A program made the translations under genes and the position numbers. A DNA stretch of 64,000 nucleotides from Marisa cornuarietis (Eukaryota; Mollusca; Gastropoda; Architaenioglossa; Ampullariidae), in NCBI GenBank assembly GCA_004794655.1, contig SMMW01000149.1, positions 1,736,001-1,800,000 on the forward strand. Reading direction: 5' to 3'. Numbering within the stretch: position 1 is the first letter of the stretch; each line of letters starts with the position of its first letter. Under the pieces are notes generated by a model that was given only the letters and a program-made list of their open reading frames with translations, did no database searches and was not told the origin of the DNA. Of the stretch, positions 32,322 to 45,384 are shown piece by piece.

Positions 32322-34067
32322 CTGTAAATAAATAAATAAATAAGAAGAAGTGTCTTTTAGGTTTGCTTAAAGATGCTTTATTAAACGATTCAGTTCTATT
32401 CCATTCAGTTTACATTACTCGCTCAAGTGACAAAATATGTCTTCGATTAGATGCAGGATACGATTAAGATATCCTGTTGATCCCACTGATGTATCAGTCA
32501 ATAGCTTTTCTATTGGTTATTGCCGTATTGCCTGTCTGGCTGGCTCTGTCTGGCTCAGTGCATTTCTGCGATCGAGCATACGTAGCTAGGTGGATAGGGG
32601 GAGGGGGAGGTAAGGTGGTGTAGAAGGGGGGAGGGAGAAAGACAGAGATCCACCGTTTCTACAGGTAAGGTGTTCACACCTGACTGCAAACCTGCCGTCA
32701 CCTGGTTTAGCTGCTGCGTGAGGTGAGCGCTTCAGCACTTTGGCAAAGCAAGCATGTCTAGCAGACGTCCTCCTTCCAACCTACTCCTCTCCCTTCACGA
32801 AACCTACCTCAGCTTCCATCATTTTAGAGACGATGTGGGCAACGCTTAAATCACGAAGGATGTGTTTCAGAGAGAGAGAGAGACAGAGAGAGAAAGTGCA
32901 GGTAACGCCAAGCTTCGCCAAATTTCACCGCCTGCAGCTTTGGCCAGGCAGCCATGTGATCTGTTAACAACACCCGCCGACTTTCCAAAAATTAAAAAAA
33001 AAGTGCTGACGGAGTAATTAAAAAAAAGGAAACAGATTGAAAAGACGAGAAAGGGACGGTTTTATGGAAGGGGAGAGAAATCCGAGAAATGAACGAAAGC
33101 CTTATAACCCTCTTCTAAAGACGTGCCATCGCCACGCGCGCAAACGTCAGGGACTGTGACAGGCAGTGCACGCAGTCGTCTCACGTGTTACAAGGATCCA
33201 ACAGAAACCCGACGAAAGCAAGTGCAGCCTTTTTTCATCTAGTTATTTGTTCTAACCTAGTATCCGTCCCTTTCGCCCACATAATTATAGCAGACCTTTT
33301 TTTTTTTTTTTTTAGTTGGACTGGGGAACTGTGTGGGTAGCTTTGCACGCACAGCCAGATGATGAACGAACAAGATGTCGGTTGAACGCCTCCTTCATAT
33401 CATTTTTTTTTCTAGTTTGTCTTCTGTTCTTTTTTTTATCCATTTTGTCTTTATGGTCGTTTCTTCTACTGGGCATTTGCCCTCTTCATCCTTAAAATTG
33501 ATAGCACGATACTTGCATTTATTGTCCCCTAGTGTGAGCCTAACGCATCGTATGCCCGCCCCTCCCCCATCCACACATATATATATATATATATTTTCAA
33601 AAACGATTCTTACTTCTAACAAGCAAAGTAAAAACCTTATAGATGTACACTAGCAGACTCAGACCAGGACAGGGTGATGTAGTAAGCAGATTTTAATACT
33701 GACAGATGAACAACAAGTTGATGGTTAGAGTTGATTGTAATGATATCCTGACTATAGCTTATGTTTATTATCCTGGCGTTTCGCTTTAAGTTCCCCCCAC
33801 CACCCTCACCACCCCCACCACACACACACACACACAGTTTTCCTCCGTGCTGAAGAAGAAAAACATGGCTATGTGAAGGTTGAAAATAGCAATTTCTGCG
33901 CAAAGGTCGTTCTTGCATTCTTGGGTAGGCTTATATATGTTTATGAGATGTTTATGTGAAATAAACTCAGGTGTGTATATCATTAATGCAGGAGCTAACA
34001 TTAAAGAAAATGCGAAGAGAAACAATTTCTGACTTTGGTTGATTCGACTCAGTTGTTGTAACCTTTA

Positions 34068-34068
<1 letters not shown>

Positions 34069-34146
<78 letters not shown>
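34069..34146. repeat. (ATG)n trinucleotide array
   Basis: About 26 uninterrupted GAT/ATG units. Confidence 0.95.
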
Positions 34147-34149
<3 letters not shown>

Positions 34150-35889
34150 GAACGATGCATATGTCGACCTGTAGTAAGAGAAAGGCAAACACATCTAAAA
34201 GGCACTCTGACATAACCCAGTCACTCCGCATTTACCGAGGCCAAATCAGTTAATCTCAGACATCCAAGAATTTAGGCTCAGCCAGTATCTGGCAGAAAAT
34301 GAAGTACAGGTGAAAGAGGGTTTGTTTAGCCTGCAACGCTCTCTCTCCCCCTGTCCTAACTCCTCTTCACCCCACACACCTTCCATTTTCTTTGCCAGTT
34401 CTCGCCACGTTGGCAGTTTGGGGGCGGAAAGGGGTGGGAAGAGGATAAAACGAGATCGTTACAGGGTTCGGGGTACTTTAAGGAAGCCATTGTACCAAAT
34501 ACCAAGCGTTAATTAGAGCATGCGCATAAGAAGTTGGGGGGGGGGCCTCGACAGACTATGCAGCAAGTAGTGTCATCAACAAAACATGTTGCAGTTATAA
34601 TACGTCATCATCATACGATTGTGTAGATTACAGCAGTTTTAACATTACTGATTTCTCAAAATAAGGTCTTTATAATAAATCTCTCTCTGTGTGCGAGAGA
34701 GAGAGAGCTGGAGAAAGAGAAGGTGACCGTCACATAAAAATAAGATAAATGGAGAAAGGAGACTCAAAAAGAGAAACGGAAACAGGACTTAATTAAGTTA
34801 CAGACAGGAAACGAACAAAAAGGAGTAATCAGACAAACTTAATGACTGAATAATAATAATAAAAAAATAGTCAAGGGACAGTGAGTGGAAAATCATGCCC
34901 TAATCTTCTTTCGTTACTGAGCTCTGGCTACCATTGGTGTGTGTGAAAAATGGTGCCGAGAGAGGTCAAGGTCTCTCTTATTGTTCGTGATGACAGGTGG
35001 CCGGCGGCAGTAGTTCTCTGCAACAAGCTGGCCAAGGACAGTGACAGACCGCAAAGCAGTGCCAGTCTAAACAAACAACATAAGCCTGAGGCGACTGAGG
35101 TGTCTGTACGGTTAGCCACTAGTGTGTTCGTCTGAAGACTACTCACTCTTCAGACAGTCGTTGATGTTTTGAACACGACAACCTGTTGTTCATCCGCTTC
35201 CTGCCTTAAAATTAAGACCAAGTTTTATTTTTTTTATTTTTTTCGTTCTCTCTCTCTCTTAGTAGCATACCCAGAATCTCATCGGTTCCTTGGGAATTCG
35301 CTTTGCGCAGGTGAGTGCTCCTGCTTGTCCGTACGTCCGTCTGTCACTCCGATCGTTTCCAGAGATAATTAGATAATTTGATACAGTAATAGACGTCTTG
35401 ACAGACACTAGGAAAGGGTCAGGGATTTAAAAAAAAACAACAGCAGGTGCTGGATAACACACTCGTTCTCAGAACATCAGCAAGGACAAGCTGGCACGGC
35501 AGGCATGACAAAAATGCGAAAGTGGGGGTCGCATCCGCCTCGGGAACTCGGCTCCGTCTTTGGATGGAAATGCTGGTAATTAGTCTGGCCAGGACTTCCG
35601 TTCTTCTGGAAAATAGGTTAGGTGAACGGAGACAAAAATAATGTTAGCTCTTTACCCCCCTTTTTTCCAGATACTTTACGCTTTGGAAATAGAAAGGGTT
35701 TGAAGATGAGAGCCAGTCATTAGCCGAACAGCCAACCAGACAGCCAGCAGACTGCTATGGGACTGAATGAATGTCTGACAAGAAGGTCATTTGAAAGGAA
35801 GATAGACTGATGAAACAAAAATTTCGTAAGTTAATTTCAATATGGGAGAGCGGAAAGAGATACCAGACGTAGTGTAAGTAATGAAGGAA

Positions 35890-36115
35890 TGATTGAAAGA
35901 CACAAAAGAAGAAGCAAGTGTATTTAAAGAACGATGGGATTCAACGAGTGCAAAGTGAAGCAAGTGTTTTTAATGCATGAGAGAGTCAAAGAACCAAATC
36001 AGGTGTGTGAATGAGAGATTCAAATAACAGAGTCAAGTGTATTTAATACATAATAGATTAAAATAACAGATCCATCTGTATTTAATGAATGAGATATTTA
36101 AGTTAACAGAGACCT
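35890..36115 (+). repeat. Degenerate ~45-bp minisatellite
   Basis: Recurring words CAAGTGTATTTAA, AATGAATGAGA and TTCAAATAACAGAG return about every 45 bases, roughly five times, with divergence. Confidence 0.55.
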
Positions 36116-36800
36116 GTGATTGAAGCTCTCGAGTCGACCCCTCAACTGATGCGGTGATGTAGTAGTATGTGAAGTTATTCTATTTTTGGCAGAATCTATT
36201 TATCCTATGTGTTTAAATGTTTATCACTGGAAATGAGATGGGCAGACCGATATAGAGCTAAGAGCGCCACCTTTGATAAAGTGAGATTACATTCAAGCAA
36301 GCACCCCTGCTCCACACCCCTCAACACACACACACACACGTTCTTGCTATTTGTGTGTGAGAGGGACGTGGGGTGGGCGGTGTGGGGAGGTGAGCTTGGC
36401 AAGACATACTGCTGTGCCTCACACGAAGTGCGCACAGGGGAGGCCAGAAGCGAAGGGAATCGAATTTTGATTAATTCGTCCTTCGTACCTATCAAGACGG
36501 GAAGACTGGATGTGAGTCAGGCACGAGGATGGGTCATCTTAGTTTACATAGAGCCAACATTTACACTAAGTACCTTCATATTTAATGAACTTTGGTCGAA
36601 AATAATGCAGAAGGTGGGGTTTTATTGGCCATGGTAATAGACCCTTCTCTATCCCCCCCCCCCAATATCACCATTCTTAACACCCGTCCTTCTCCTACCC
36701 CTTCTCCATCACCGACCCTTCCTGAGTTGCCGAGTTGCCTACACAACGACTTCATTAGAGGACTGTACCGGCTCTCGCACCTGTTGATTACCTCCAGGCG

Positions 36801-36996
36801 TACATTCTTCCTAAAGGTAGAGTTGTTTCTAATTGGCATGACACACGATTCGTAGGTGAGCGGGCAGGGGGAGAACCTTTGCCAAGACCTAGATTCCCCC
36901 CCCACCGCTCACCCACGATGAGGCACGGCCTTGTCATGGTTCGGTCTGGTACATTCTTCCTAAAGGTAGTGATGTTTGTAATTGGCATGACACAAA
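36801..36996 (+). repeat. 46-bp direct repeat 149 bases apart
   Basis: TACATTCTTCCTAAAGGTAG, then TAATTGGCATGACACA, occurs at 36801-36846 and 36950-36996. Confidence 0.85.
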
Positions 36997-37770
36997 GACA
37001 GTGCGTTACCTTCGCCAATTTCATTCCCGCCCCCTTGGAACGTATTACTCAAAAAACATTTTTAACCCTCTTACTCGGTGCTTCATCATCATCATCGTCG
37101 TCGTCGTCGTCGTCTAACCGAATTTTTTTGCATGTGTTTTAAAATATTACTCTATCCTTTTTCTTTTAGGTACCTCAGAATCGATCAAGGAAACTAACAT
37201 GGTTAAGATCTCCTGATCAAAAGACAATGCTGTAATGTGACCTGCTATGGGTAGAGCTAAATCACAGAAAAATGAGCCCCGTCGTAGCCTGTCCCTTCCG
37301 GAGAGGGCTTCAGATGATTCCTGTTGGTGTTTTACGGAAGACAACCCCGTTGTTAATGCACCCATGCATGATGAAGCTGCACTATATTCGTGACATTATG
37401 GTGGCGCACCATCGAGCACTGGGGCACGAAAGACCAGCAACAGGACGCGTGACTTGCGGGGAGGTCATTGGGTGAGTCCTTCACGCAGTTTTAGCGGGTA
37501 GTGGGGTGTGGGGAGGGTGGAAGCGTCGTTAATGCACCCGTGCGTGACGTAGTTTTACCACTGCAGGTTTGTTATGATGGTGCATCATCACGTCATGGTT
37601 GGGGGGAAGGCCAGGATTAATAATATAGCTGATGATAATGGTAATAACTGTATGCAGTATGTGGAAAGGTCATTTTCAGGGACAGTAATTATCTGTCACT
37701 ACAGCAGAACAGTTTGCAGAGATAAGGTCAGATAATAGCCACAGCTGAGGCATTTTCTGTCTGTCAGTCA

Positions 37771-37772
37771 AA

Positions 37773-37827
<55 letters not shown>
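37771..37827. repeat. (TGTC)n microsatellite
   Basis: About fourteen TGTC units immediately before a SINE head. Confidence 0.95.
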
Positions 37828-37830
37828 GTG

Positions 37831-38015
37831 GTCCGGTGGCGCAACGGTTAGCGCCTGTCACCAAAACAGTGAAGGTTGGCTGTCCTGGATACAGCTCAGG
37901 TCTTTGGCACGGTGTTCTTTCTCTGCACGTGACATCTGTTTACAGGGCTGGCTGCCTTGCCATATATAGCCTTAGTTGCTGGCGCGGGGTAAAACACCAA
38001 TCCCCCAACCCCCAA

Positions 38016-38046
<31 letters not shown>
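37831..38046 (+). mobile_element. tRNA-derived SINE with (AAAG)n tail
   Basis: It opens GTCCGGTGGCGCAACGGTTA, a tRNA-like head with an A box, and runs for about 215 bases to (AAAG)6 at 38021-38046. The same family occurs at 21485 and 30285. Confidence 0.6.
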
Positions 38047-39296
38047 GATTCGAATGAATTGAAAAAGAAACAAAACAAAGAACCAAATGACAAAAGAAAA
38101 ACAAAAGATACAAACAAGCAAAAAAGCCAAACAAATAAAGACTCAAAAATAAACAAAAGAATTTTTTTAGTGAACAAAAATACACCTCAAAAGAAACTAT
38201 AAACAAAAGTAAGAAAGAAAATAATAGAGACAAAACAGAGACTAAAAAATAAAAGAAACAGTTTTAAAAGTGTAAGAAAGAAAGCTACAAAAAATAATTT
38301 TTAAAAAACGAACAAAAAATAAACAAATGAAATAAAAACAACAAATGATTAAAACAACGAATCTTTTTTCTTCGAACAAAGTAAATAAATACACACCAGA
38401 GACAAAACAAAAGAAGAAAGAAATGAAAAATATTGTTTGCAGCCCTTATGTATTAAAAAAAAACCGAAGACGCTCTATTCTTCGCTAATTCCGCATGTGT
38501 CCGCACCTCACGCGCCACATGTGTGCTGATGCCGGAACACAATTAAAAACTAAAAAAAGAAGAAAAAAACAGAAAGAAAACGTTCCTTTCCAAACCAAAC
38601 CCACCCAAACATAAACTGACAGTTCCGGAACGCTAGCGGCGCCCTCTACCTTGCACTCGGGACCCATTCATTTATGCTAAACATCCGCTCAGAATGATAG
38701 CCATCTCTCACACTCCCCACTTTTCTTTGCAGTCATCAAAATGGAGACGAGGCCAGCGCCAGAATTTTCCAACATCGCTGAAGAAAGCTGCCTGTCAGAC
38801 CCTTAGAGCCCTCGCAAACCGTCGCAATCTGTGGCTTCTGCGCTGCCTCATTACTTTTCTGCTAATTATCGCGTGACGTAGGAGGGGTGAGCAGTGTTCA
38901 GGGAACGTACGCAGCACAAACGCCGCTACCTTTACCTTTGTATAAGACCCACGTGATCTTTTTTTGCTTCCAGGTGTGCATGCGTGCATGGATCCCAGCC
39001 CCTTCATATCGAATTGTTTTGCATCTTGGGCGTTGCAGCGACCTCTTGCGAATCTAATACGGGAATCCCGTTGAGTGTTTTTTTTTTTTTTTTGCTTCTT
39101 GTCACTCAAGTATTTTTTTTTTTTTTTTTTTGATAGTTTTTGAGATTTTATTCCCTGGAGATAAAGCAATGTATTTATTTTTCTTGTTTGTCATTAACGC
39201 CATGGTTTGAAGTCTACACTTCCATTAAATGCCCATTTTTTTGTTGAATTTTCTCCTAAAGTCGGTTTCATTTACTTTAACAATATTTTCATTCAT

Positions 39297-39840
39297 TCAT
39301 TCGTCCTTTGACAGGTACCTGTCGAGGAGGGGAGTACTCATGGACAGATGAGGCCCCCACTCTTGCCTATTTTGGCCGATAGTCAGCAGGTCCTGTACAG
39401 GAGGACCAGTCCAGTCTTTGACGTTCGTAAGCCAGTTCTTCCTCTGGCCACCACGACGTCGACTACCCGCCAAGGTGCCTTGAAGAACAGTCTTCGACAA
39501 GGTGTCGTGCCGGGTCACATGGCCTAAGACCAGCTTACGTCGCTTGACTGTTTATAGTAGATTCCTGGTGTCCTATGAGTGTGGCAACCATGCATCGCGG
39601 GTTTTATGTTTTCTGTACAAGATCCGGAGAAGCCTCCTCAGGCACTTGTTCTACGTCTCAGCAAGAGGAGTGTAAGTTTCCCATCCGCAGAACAGGATCA
39701 GTACTACCAGGAACATGTAGTAAACACTGTACTTTATAGTTAACCTGATGTTATGGCTATGCCAGATCCTGTCCAGCCTAGCAATTGGTGCTGTTGCTGT
39801 TGCGATCCTGATGCGGATAAGTGTCGTGGACCTGCCATCC
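39297..39840 (-). pseudogene. LINE reverse-transcriptase C-terminal fragment
   Basis: The minus-strand reading gives RIRIATATAPIARLDRIW, then LILFCGWETYTPLAET, NKCLRRLLRILYRKHKT, GHVTRHDTLSKTVLQGTL, SRRRGGQRKNWLTNVKDW. These blocks and their order are the well-known C-terminus of RTE/Jockey-like LINE ORF2 proteins (CETWTL, RKLLRI, GHVxR..LxKxxLxG, GRRRGRQ). Stops occur between blocks. A 5'-truncated dead copy. Confidence 0.7.
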
Positions 39841-40313
39841 TCTTAAAGTCTTATTTTATTTTATTCAGTGATCAATCATATTTTCTACTTTCAGCATTTT
39901 TTTCAGTTTGCGTTTTCTTTTATTTTCTCTATCTTTAGGAGAAACTGCTCAGAACCTTTTTTTCTAAAGAAGCAATATAATTCCTCACTGGCGTTTGCTA
40001 CCAAAGTTTTTTTAAACTGTAAAGTGTTTTCGACTAGCTACGATTTGCCGCTAGGGAAGAAGGTAAAGACCAAGAAGGACAAGAAGGAAATGAGTTTCTA
40101 GAGAGAAATAAGCAAGCTTTGAGAAAGATCCAAGTACATGATCCTCACTTTGCACAAGGCAACTAGCTCCTTACCATTGAGCTATCGGGCCACCCTTGAG
40201 GCGCGTTCTCTCCTCGGTTCCCCAGGAATACATTCCAGGTCTTCGCTCAAACACCTGAAGACCTTTCCCCACCATTAGCCATACTCATGTCATTGCCACA
40301 TTTTTCCTTTCAG

Positions 40314-40475
40314 CTACCAGAAATATTACGACAACGCATGCTACAGCCTGGTGCAGGTTTTACGGCGTTGCCCAAGAATGATGCTTATATATGAACGTAT
40401 GTCAAAGATGATAGAGATCTGGATGAACTGGAAGCGGTCTGTGCATTTCTTGTTCGCACAACATATATGAGATGT
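40314..40475 (+). pseudogene. Possible isolated C-type-lectin exon fragment
   Basis: After a good acceptor (cacatttttcctttcag) the frame reads YQKYYDNACYSLVQ, like the first strand of a C-type-lectin domain (W.k..d.CY.l). The frame continues 38 codons to TGA without the expected W..A..C pattern. A GT right after LVQ could be a donor. It is not related in detail to the lectin array at the left. Weak. Confidence 0.2.
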
Positions 40476-40479
40476 CTCC

Positions 40480-43400
40480 CTGTCGAAGATTTCATTCTTC
40501 TATCTGTCTGGCTGTCTGACCGTCTGCCTTTCCCTTTTTTATTTCTTTCTATTTATCTATTGTTCTTCTCTAACTCCTTCTGTCTTTAGCAATCGTTTCT
40601 TACTTTCCCAAGAAAAAAAATTCAAAGACCTCGACAGTTCAGTGCATTCATAACTGCCTAAGCTGATGGGGTTGCGAGATGAGCATTCTTCATCAAGGAC
40701 GAGACGGGGGGGGGAGCAGAAAAGAAACAAGAATGGGAGGGATCATGACAATAGGATTTCAGACGTTTCATCATTCATTCTGGTAATCATTACCATGTTG
40801 AAGATTTCGTGCTGTCTGCCTGCCTTGCTATCTTTCACACTTACAAGCGCATTGTCTTGTTTCGTTCTCTCTCTCCATTCACCCGCCACTCGCTCCCCCA
40901 CCCACCCCTAAGCGATGCCACAATGCGCGTGTTCGTGCCCACGAGACAAGACTGCGGCAAAGGGTAGCAAGGACGCCCTTAACTCGATGAGGGCAATACA
41001 CTGTGCTCCTCCAAAAAGCTTTCAGACCCCTGTGATGTCTACAGGCCCTGGGCAATTCTATTTGTCGTTGTCAGATGAAGGCTTTTCTCTGTGGGGAGGA
41101 AATGAAATTACTAACAATATTTGACAGCGAAGCTCACTTGAAAGCTGGGTGGCGGGTACCAAGCAATTATGCGCCTCTTATGACAAAGAGGTGAGGAAAC
41201 AAGGGAATGGTTTGTATCAGCCGCAAGCGGTGGCGTGGTTCGAGTCTAGACCTGCACTAAATCGCCGTAATTCAGAGAAAAAGAGAGGGGAGAGGATGCA
41301 AGGAAAAGGTCTTTCCTATCAAGGCTTTTACACTCTGATCCCGACAATGGACGACAGTATTCATGAGACTCTTGGTCAGTGCCCGCTTACGCAACAGCGG
41401 GCACAATTTTGCCTTGGTCCGGTGTAAGAGTTGATAAGCTTGCAAAATTTATCTATGGTTATTAGACTGAATTCAGTTGTTTTTTTTAGAGAAAAAGTGA
41501 ATTCAGGTCTACGATACGTTCGTCTTCTATGAGCGTCAACTTTGTCGTAGAAACCTTATTTGTTCAGTATAGGTGCTGTACATTATTGATTGCATCGTCG
41601 TCGTCATCAACAACAACATTGTCTTTTATTAATTCTTCACATTTTCCTCCAACCCAACCCTCAAAAATATAGTTAAAATTAATGGGTTCACTTTGTCACT
41701 AAAACATAAAGCAAATAGTACATTGTGCCAGTGGTCATCAAACAAAATTCTACTAAAATCTTTTAAGAAGAGGAATAAGGGCTGTCAAAGGTTTATTTCC
41801 TCTCAAAATGAAAACAAGAAAAAAAAAGAAGACAGAAGGACGATTAGAGGGACAGAGTGATGGGGAGAAGAACAATGAGTAAGAGAAGGATGCGGACGAT
41901 GTCGACACACAGCTAAAGTACAACGGCTCCCGAGCTGGTCTTCATGTGAAGCCTTGAAAATAAGTTTTAAATCGCCCTTCTTAACCGTTAATTATAAGTC
42001 GACTTTGCTAAAGTTAGGTCCAAAAAGTCGACTTTCCTCTTGAGATCAATGACCCAAGACTCATTCTCAAGACTAAGCCCTCACGTCCACGCAAGCCAAA
42101 GGCGACTTTCTTGGGATGGGGAAAGTTTAGCCAAAAAATGTGGGCTTAAAGTCAAGTCAGACTTAGGACCTCACATGACACCTATCCCAGGGGTCGGGTG
42201 CAGCAAACATCCCTAGGCGCTAGCTGCATAGTTAAGTCCAGCAGTCAACTTAAAAGCTTATAAAACACATTCATTTAATCCGACTGCTGCTTAGCAACCC
42301 TTCAGATCGCATCTCTTCTGATCTTGGCGAGGGCCAGTACTTTGATGTCTAAAACAACTTCGCAGAATAGCGTGCCGCTTGTTTACGAACAGAGAAAAAC
42401 CCAGAAAAAAACACATCAATAATTTTACCCGACAGCGAAGAATTCGTGTTCACGTGGTACTCGGATTTCAGTCCGACACGTGCAGAGACTGACGCCAAAC
42501 ACGCAAATAAACACTGACGTTGCCTTTCCTCGCTTGTTTCTAGATAATGACAGTTAAATTCCCCGATGACTCAAATCGATAAGCGGTTTCCTGTAGTATA
42601 GTTACGTTCTTTGTAAATATTTTTTTCCCAAACGTTACCTGACTGCGCCCGCCATGCTAGCTCTTGTGCGAAACTTGTTATCTCCCCAGAGCCTGGCGAG
42701 ACAGTCCGTTTAAGTCGCATGCCAGGAAATCCCTCGGAACCCCTGGGGCTTGTACACTGGGGGCTTCGCCACATGGGGCCTGAAAGTATTCTGACACTTC
42801 TAGAAAGAACCAGTCGTCGAGATAAAACACGACTGTATTACTCGGGGGAGACGAGGGTTTAAAGAAAGTGCAGATACGAGAAACACGAATAATGATAGCA
42901 GAAAGTCTTTTAAAAGAGAAAAACGTACTGAAAATTAAGAGAAGACTCTCTTTCCCGTGTCTTTACATCGTGCACGTGTTGCACGCTGTGTTGTGCGCAT
43001 GTTGGTGTACGAAAAGGGCATTCGAAGCCTGTCCTGATAAGTGTGTTCTTGTACGTTTGTTCATAAAGTACTGAAGGAAATAAAGCGCTATACACGTGTC
43101 CGCTCTAACTGTAGCTTTCTTTTTGTCCGTCTTCTTTCATCTCTATTTTACTCTTTCTTTTTTTCTTTATTCTATTCTGTTGTTCTCTTCCCCCTCTTTC
43201 TCCTTATTTGCATATATATATATATTTGTGTGTGTGCGCGCGCGCGCTGAAAAGTGCGGTGGTGGGGGTAATAGGCAGACCAATAAAAAAGAACTTTCTG
43301 CAAAATAATTACTAGCTAATAGCAATATTATTACTTAGCTAACAATAATATTTCATAAAAACACTAATAATATTACATTATAGACGCTTTTATATCTTTC

Positions 43401-44825
43401 CTACTCCAGTGAACTCTTCCATCCCCTCTACAGTTTATCATCTTCCTTCATTTGCTGACACAGGTTTTTTTTTCTTAATGGTAAACTGTTTGTTACTTTG
43501 TAGTTTTTCACTCAGAGCAGCTTGCCTTCACATGAACACATGCGCTCTACAAAATCTATTATTATTAATATTAATACCACGAACGGGAACGAAAAGCAAA
43601 AATAAATAATCAAATCAAGTCAGAGAGCTCATAAGAAAAACGAGACAGGAGCCGAGACAAGTGTACAATAAAGGGAGGCAATCAGCCAGACATTATTAAA
43701 AAAAAAAAAGGAGACACAAAATGATGCCCACACATAACCCATCCCTCGTGCAATCTACAAGAGAAGCTAACCGCGCGCTATCTGATAATCTGCAACACGA
43801 GTTATTTCTGTTTGTCGATGCGACCCCTTCTGGGCCCCGCTTCCCTCTAATGCCAAGGTCATGCTGATCCCTCCAACAACGGTCAGAGGAATAGTGCAAA
43901 GCCATGAGGCCATGATGATACGACAGTAGCTGGCTTGGTGATTGTTGCCGTGGCTTCTTCCTCCCTAACTTCGTAAACGAATCACCTTGCGTGGCATTTA
44001 GAGTTTTTTCGTTAGCTGTACATGACAGTAATAACCATATGCACATATCATACCATCAGGCCATTGGCCACCATTATCGCCATCCTGAAAATGTATGCAG
44101 CAGCAATGTACTCTTTTATTATTTTCTTTTGTCTTCCGCAATAAACATTAGGAGGTGTTAATAGCCAGGATAATGCTTCATTTATGATGGTCGAACAACA
44201 CGCGAAAGTGATGAAAAACAAAAACAAAAGTAAAAACAAAACATTTAGCTCTCCTCTGATCAGTAAAAATAGGGAAAAGGTAACAAATTCAGACGTTCGG
44301 AGATAATTATTCCTATCACAACGAGTCGTTCTCGTTTCATGGTGTATTACTCCGCCTGTCTGCGTGCAACTCAAGCATCTATAAGCAGCGCGGTTAATTT
44401 TTTGGGGTAATGCTTTTTTCTGTTTTATTATCTAAAAAGAAAGTGTTCATTGTTGCATTTGTTAGTGTTTTGTTGTGTTTTTTTTATTACAAGGCATCTA
44501 GCTCTTGGGGTTTTTCTTTGTTTTTTTTTTTGTTTTTTTTTTTGAGATCATGGTGAGTTTCTTCACAATTTTACCAGGTGCACCAAACCGCAATCATGTT
44601 CCACCTGCATATGATAATCAAGGATTTTAAAAAATAACTTTTAAAATCTTGATGTTTTTTGCCGTTTTCACTATTTACTTTTTCACATTCTCACAGAAAA
44701 AATTAAAGATTTACACATAAATACACGAATGCAGCCCTACGTGCTGCTCTTCAGTTCCATTCCTTTTGTTTTTCTGCCAGGGTGAAAGGTGTAATCCTTT
44801 TGGTTTCGCTTTATTTTTTCCGTAG
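40480..44825. other. Gene-poor stretch
   Basis: No supported exon. It contains scattered homopolymers and an AT palindrome, GATTTTAAAA...TTTTAAAATC (about 44623-44648). The block 41930-42200, with repeated AAGTCGACTTT words, may be an old repeat. Confidence 0.4.
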
Positions 44826-45136
44826 CTGAAGAGTTCATGTTAAATATTGACCATGGAGCTTCAGACCCCATCCACCATGCATACGAAACTTGCCAGAATC
44901 GATTAGTTCAAAGAAGAAAAGAGTGACGAAAGTGCATCCCAGTTTTCGAGGTGATAATCCCTCTTCTTCGAAACTTCCCTCCCACCGTTGTCTGTGCAAA
45001 GCTGGACATCAAACATCTGAGCAAACAGCAGATCGCTTGCTACTCACTGAGCGACATATTCTCTGTCCGAAGACAACTGCTGGTGGACGCTTGCAGTCGT
45101 CGCCTAACTTTGCACATTTCAAAATGTAAAACTTAA
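44826..45136 (+). pseudogene. Terminal-exon-like ORF with one in-frame TGA, family unknown
   Basis: A strong acceptor (tttcgctttattttttccgtag, ending 44825) opens a phase-2 frame that runs 102 sense codons to TAA at 45134-45136, broken only by TGA at 44924-44926. The first part reads EEFMLNIDHGASDPIHHAYE, then NRLVQRRKE. After the TGA it reads RKCIPVFEVIIPLLRNFP, then CAKLDIKHLSKQQIACYS and ends LTLHISKCKT. Composition is protein-like, with no simple repeats. AATAAA follows at 45379-45384. It could be a last exon with a nonsense mutation (TGG to TGA fits the context KEWRK), a pseudogene, or a recoded stop. I do not recognise the family and found no partner exon. Confidence 0.4.
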
Positions 45137-45384
45137 CCAGATGAAAGAGAAGGAAGCGTGTTGATGTAGATATTGTAGTAACGTGGACGAAAAAGACGAG
45201 ATCAAAGGAAAAGTTTAGGAAACAAATAAGGTTTTCGGACCCATGTCTTTGCAATTTTGTGTTGTACAAAGTGTGCTGGTCTGCAGAAGAACAAACGCAA
45301 CCTGTCTTCCTGACGAAATACCGTCGCCTAGCGACGACAAATCGCTGCTGGCAGTTGCCGTTCAATCCTTATTTGTAAAATAAA

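Larger units (their letters stand above)
32400..37770. other. Repeat-rich spacer upstream of the FABP exons
   Basis: No family-recognisable exon was found on either strand. It holds homopolymers, (AT)n near 33580, the (ATG)n array and degenerate minisatellites listed separately. One short segment, 35263-35310, has a strong acceptor (ctctctctctcttag) and donor (CAG/gtgagt), but only 16 codons. Confidence 0.4.

Noticed and set aside
34928..35146. Overlapping ORFs on both strands, one with a leader-like hydrophobic stretch
   Set aside because: Neither has splice or promoter support, and the two strands are equally open.
38739..38805. Short ORF METRPAPEF... after a good acceptor
   Set aside because: Only 21 codons with no donor or partner exon; too little to call.
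40145..40200. tRNA-like CCGATAGCTCAATGGTAAG on the minus strand
   Set aside because: Only an A-box-like half is visible, with no B box; probably a worn SINE head.
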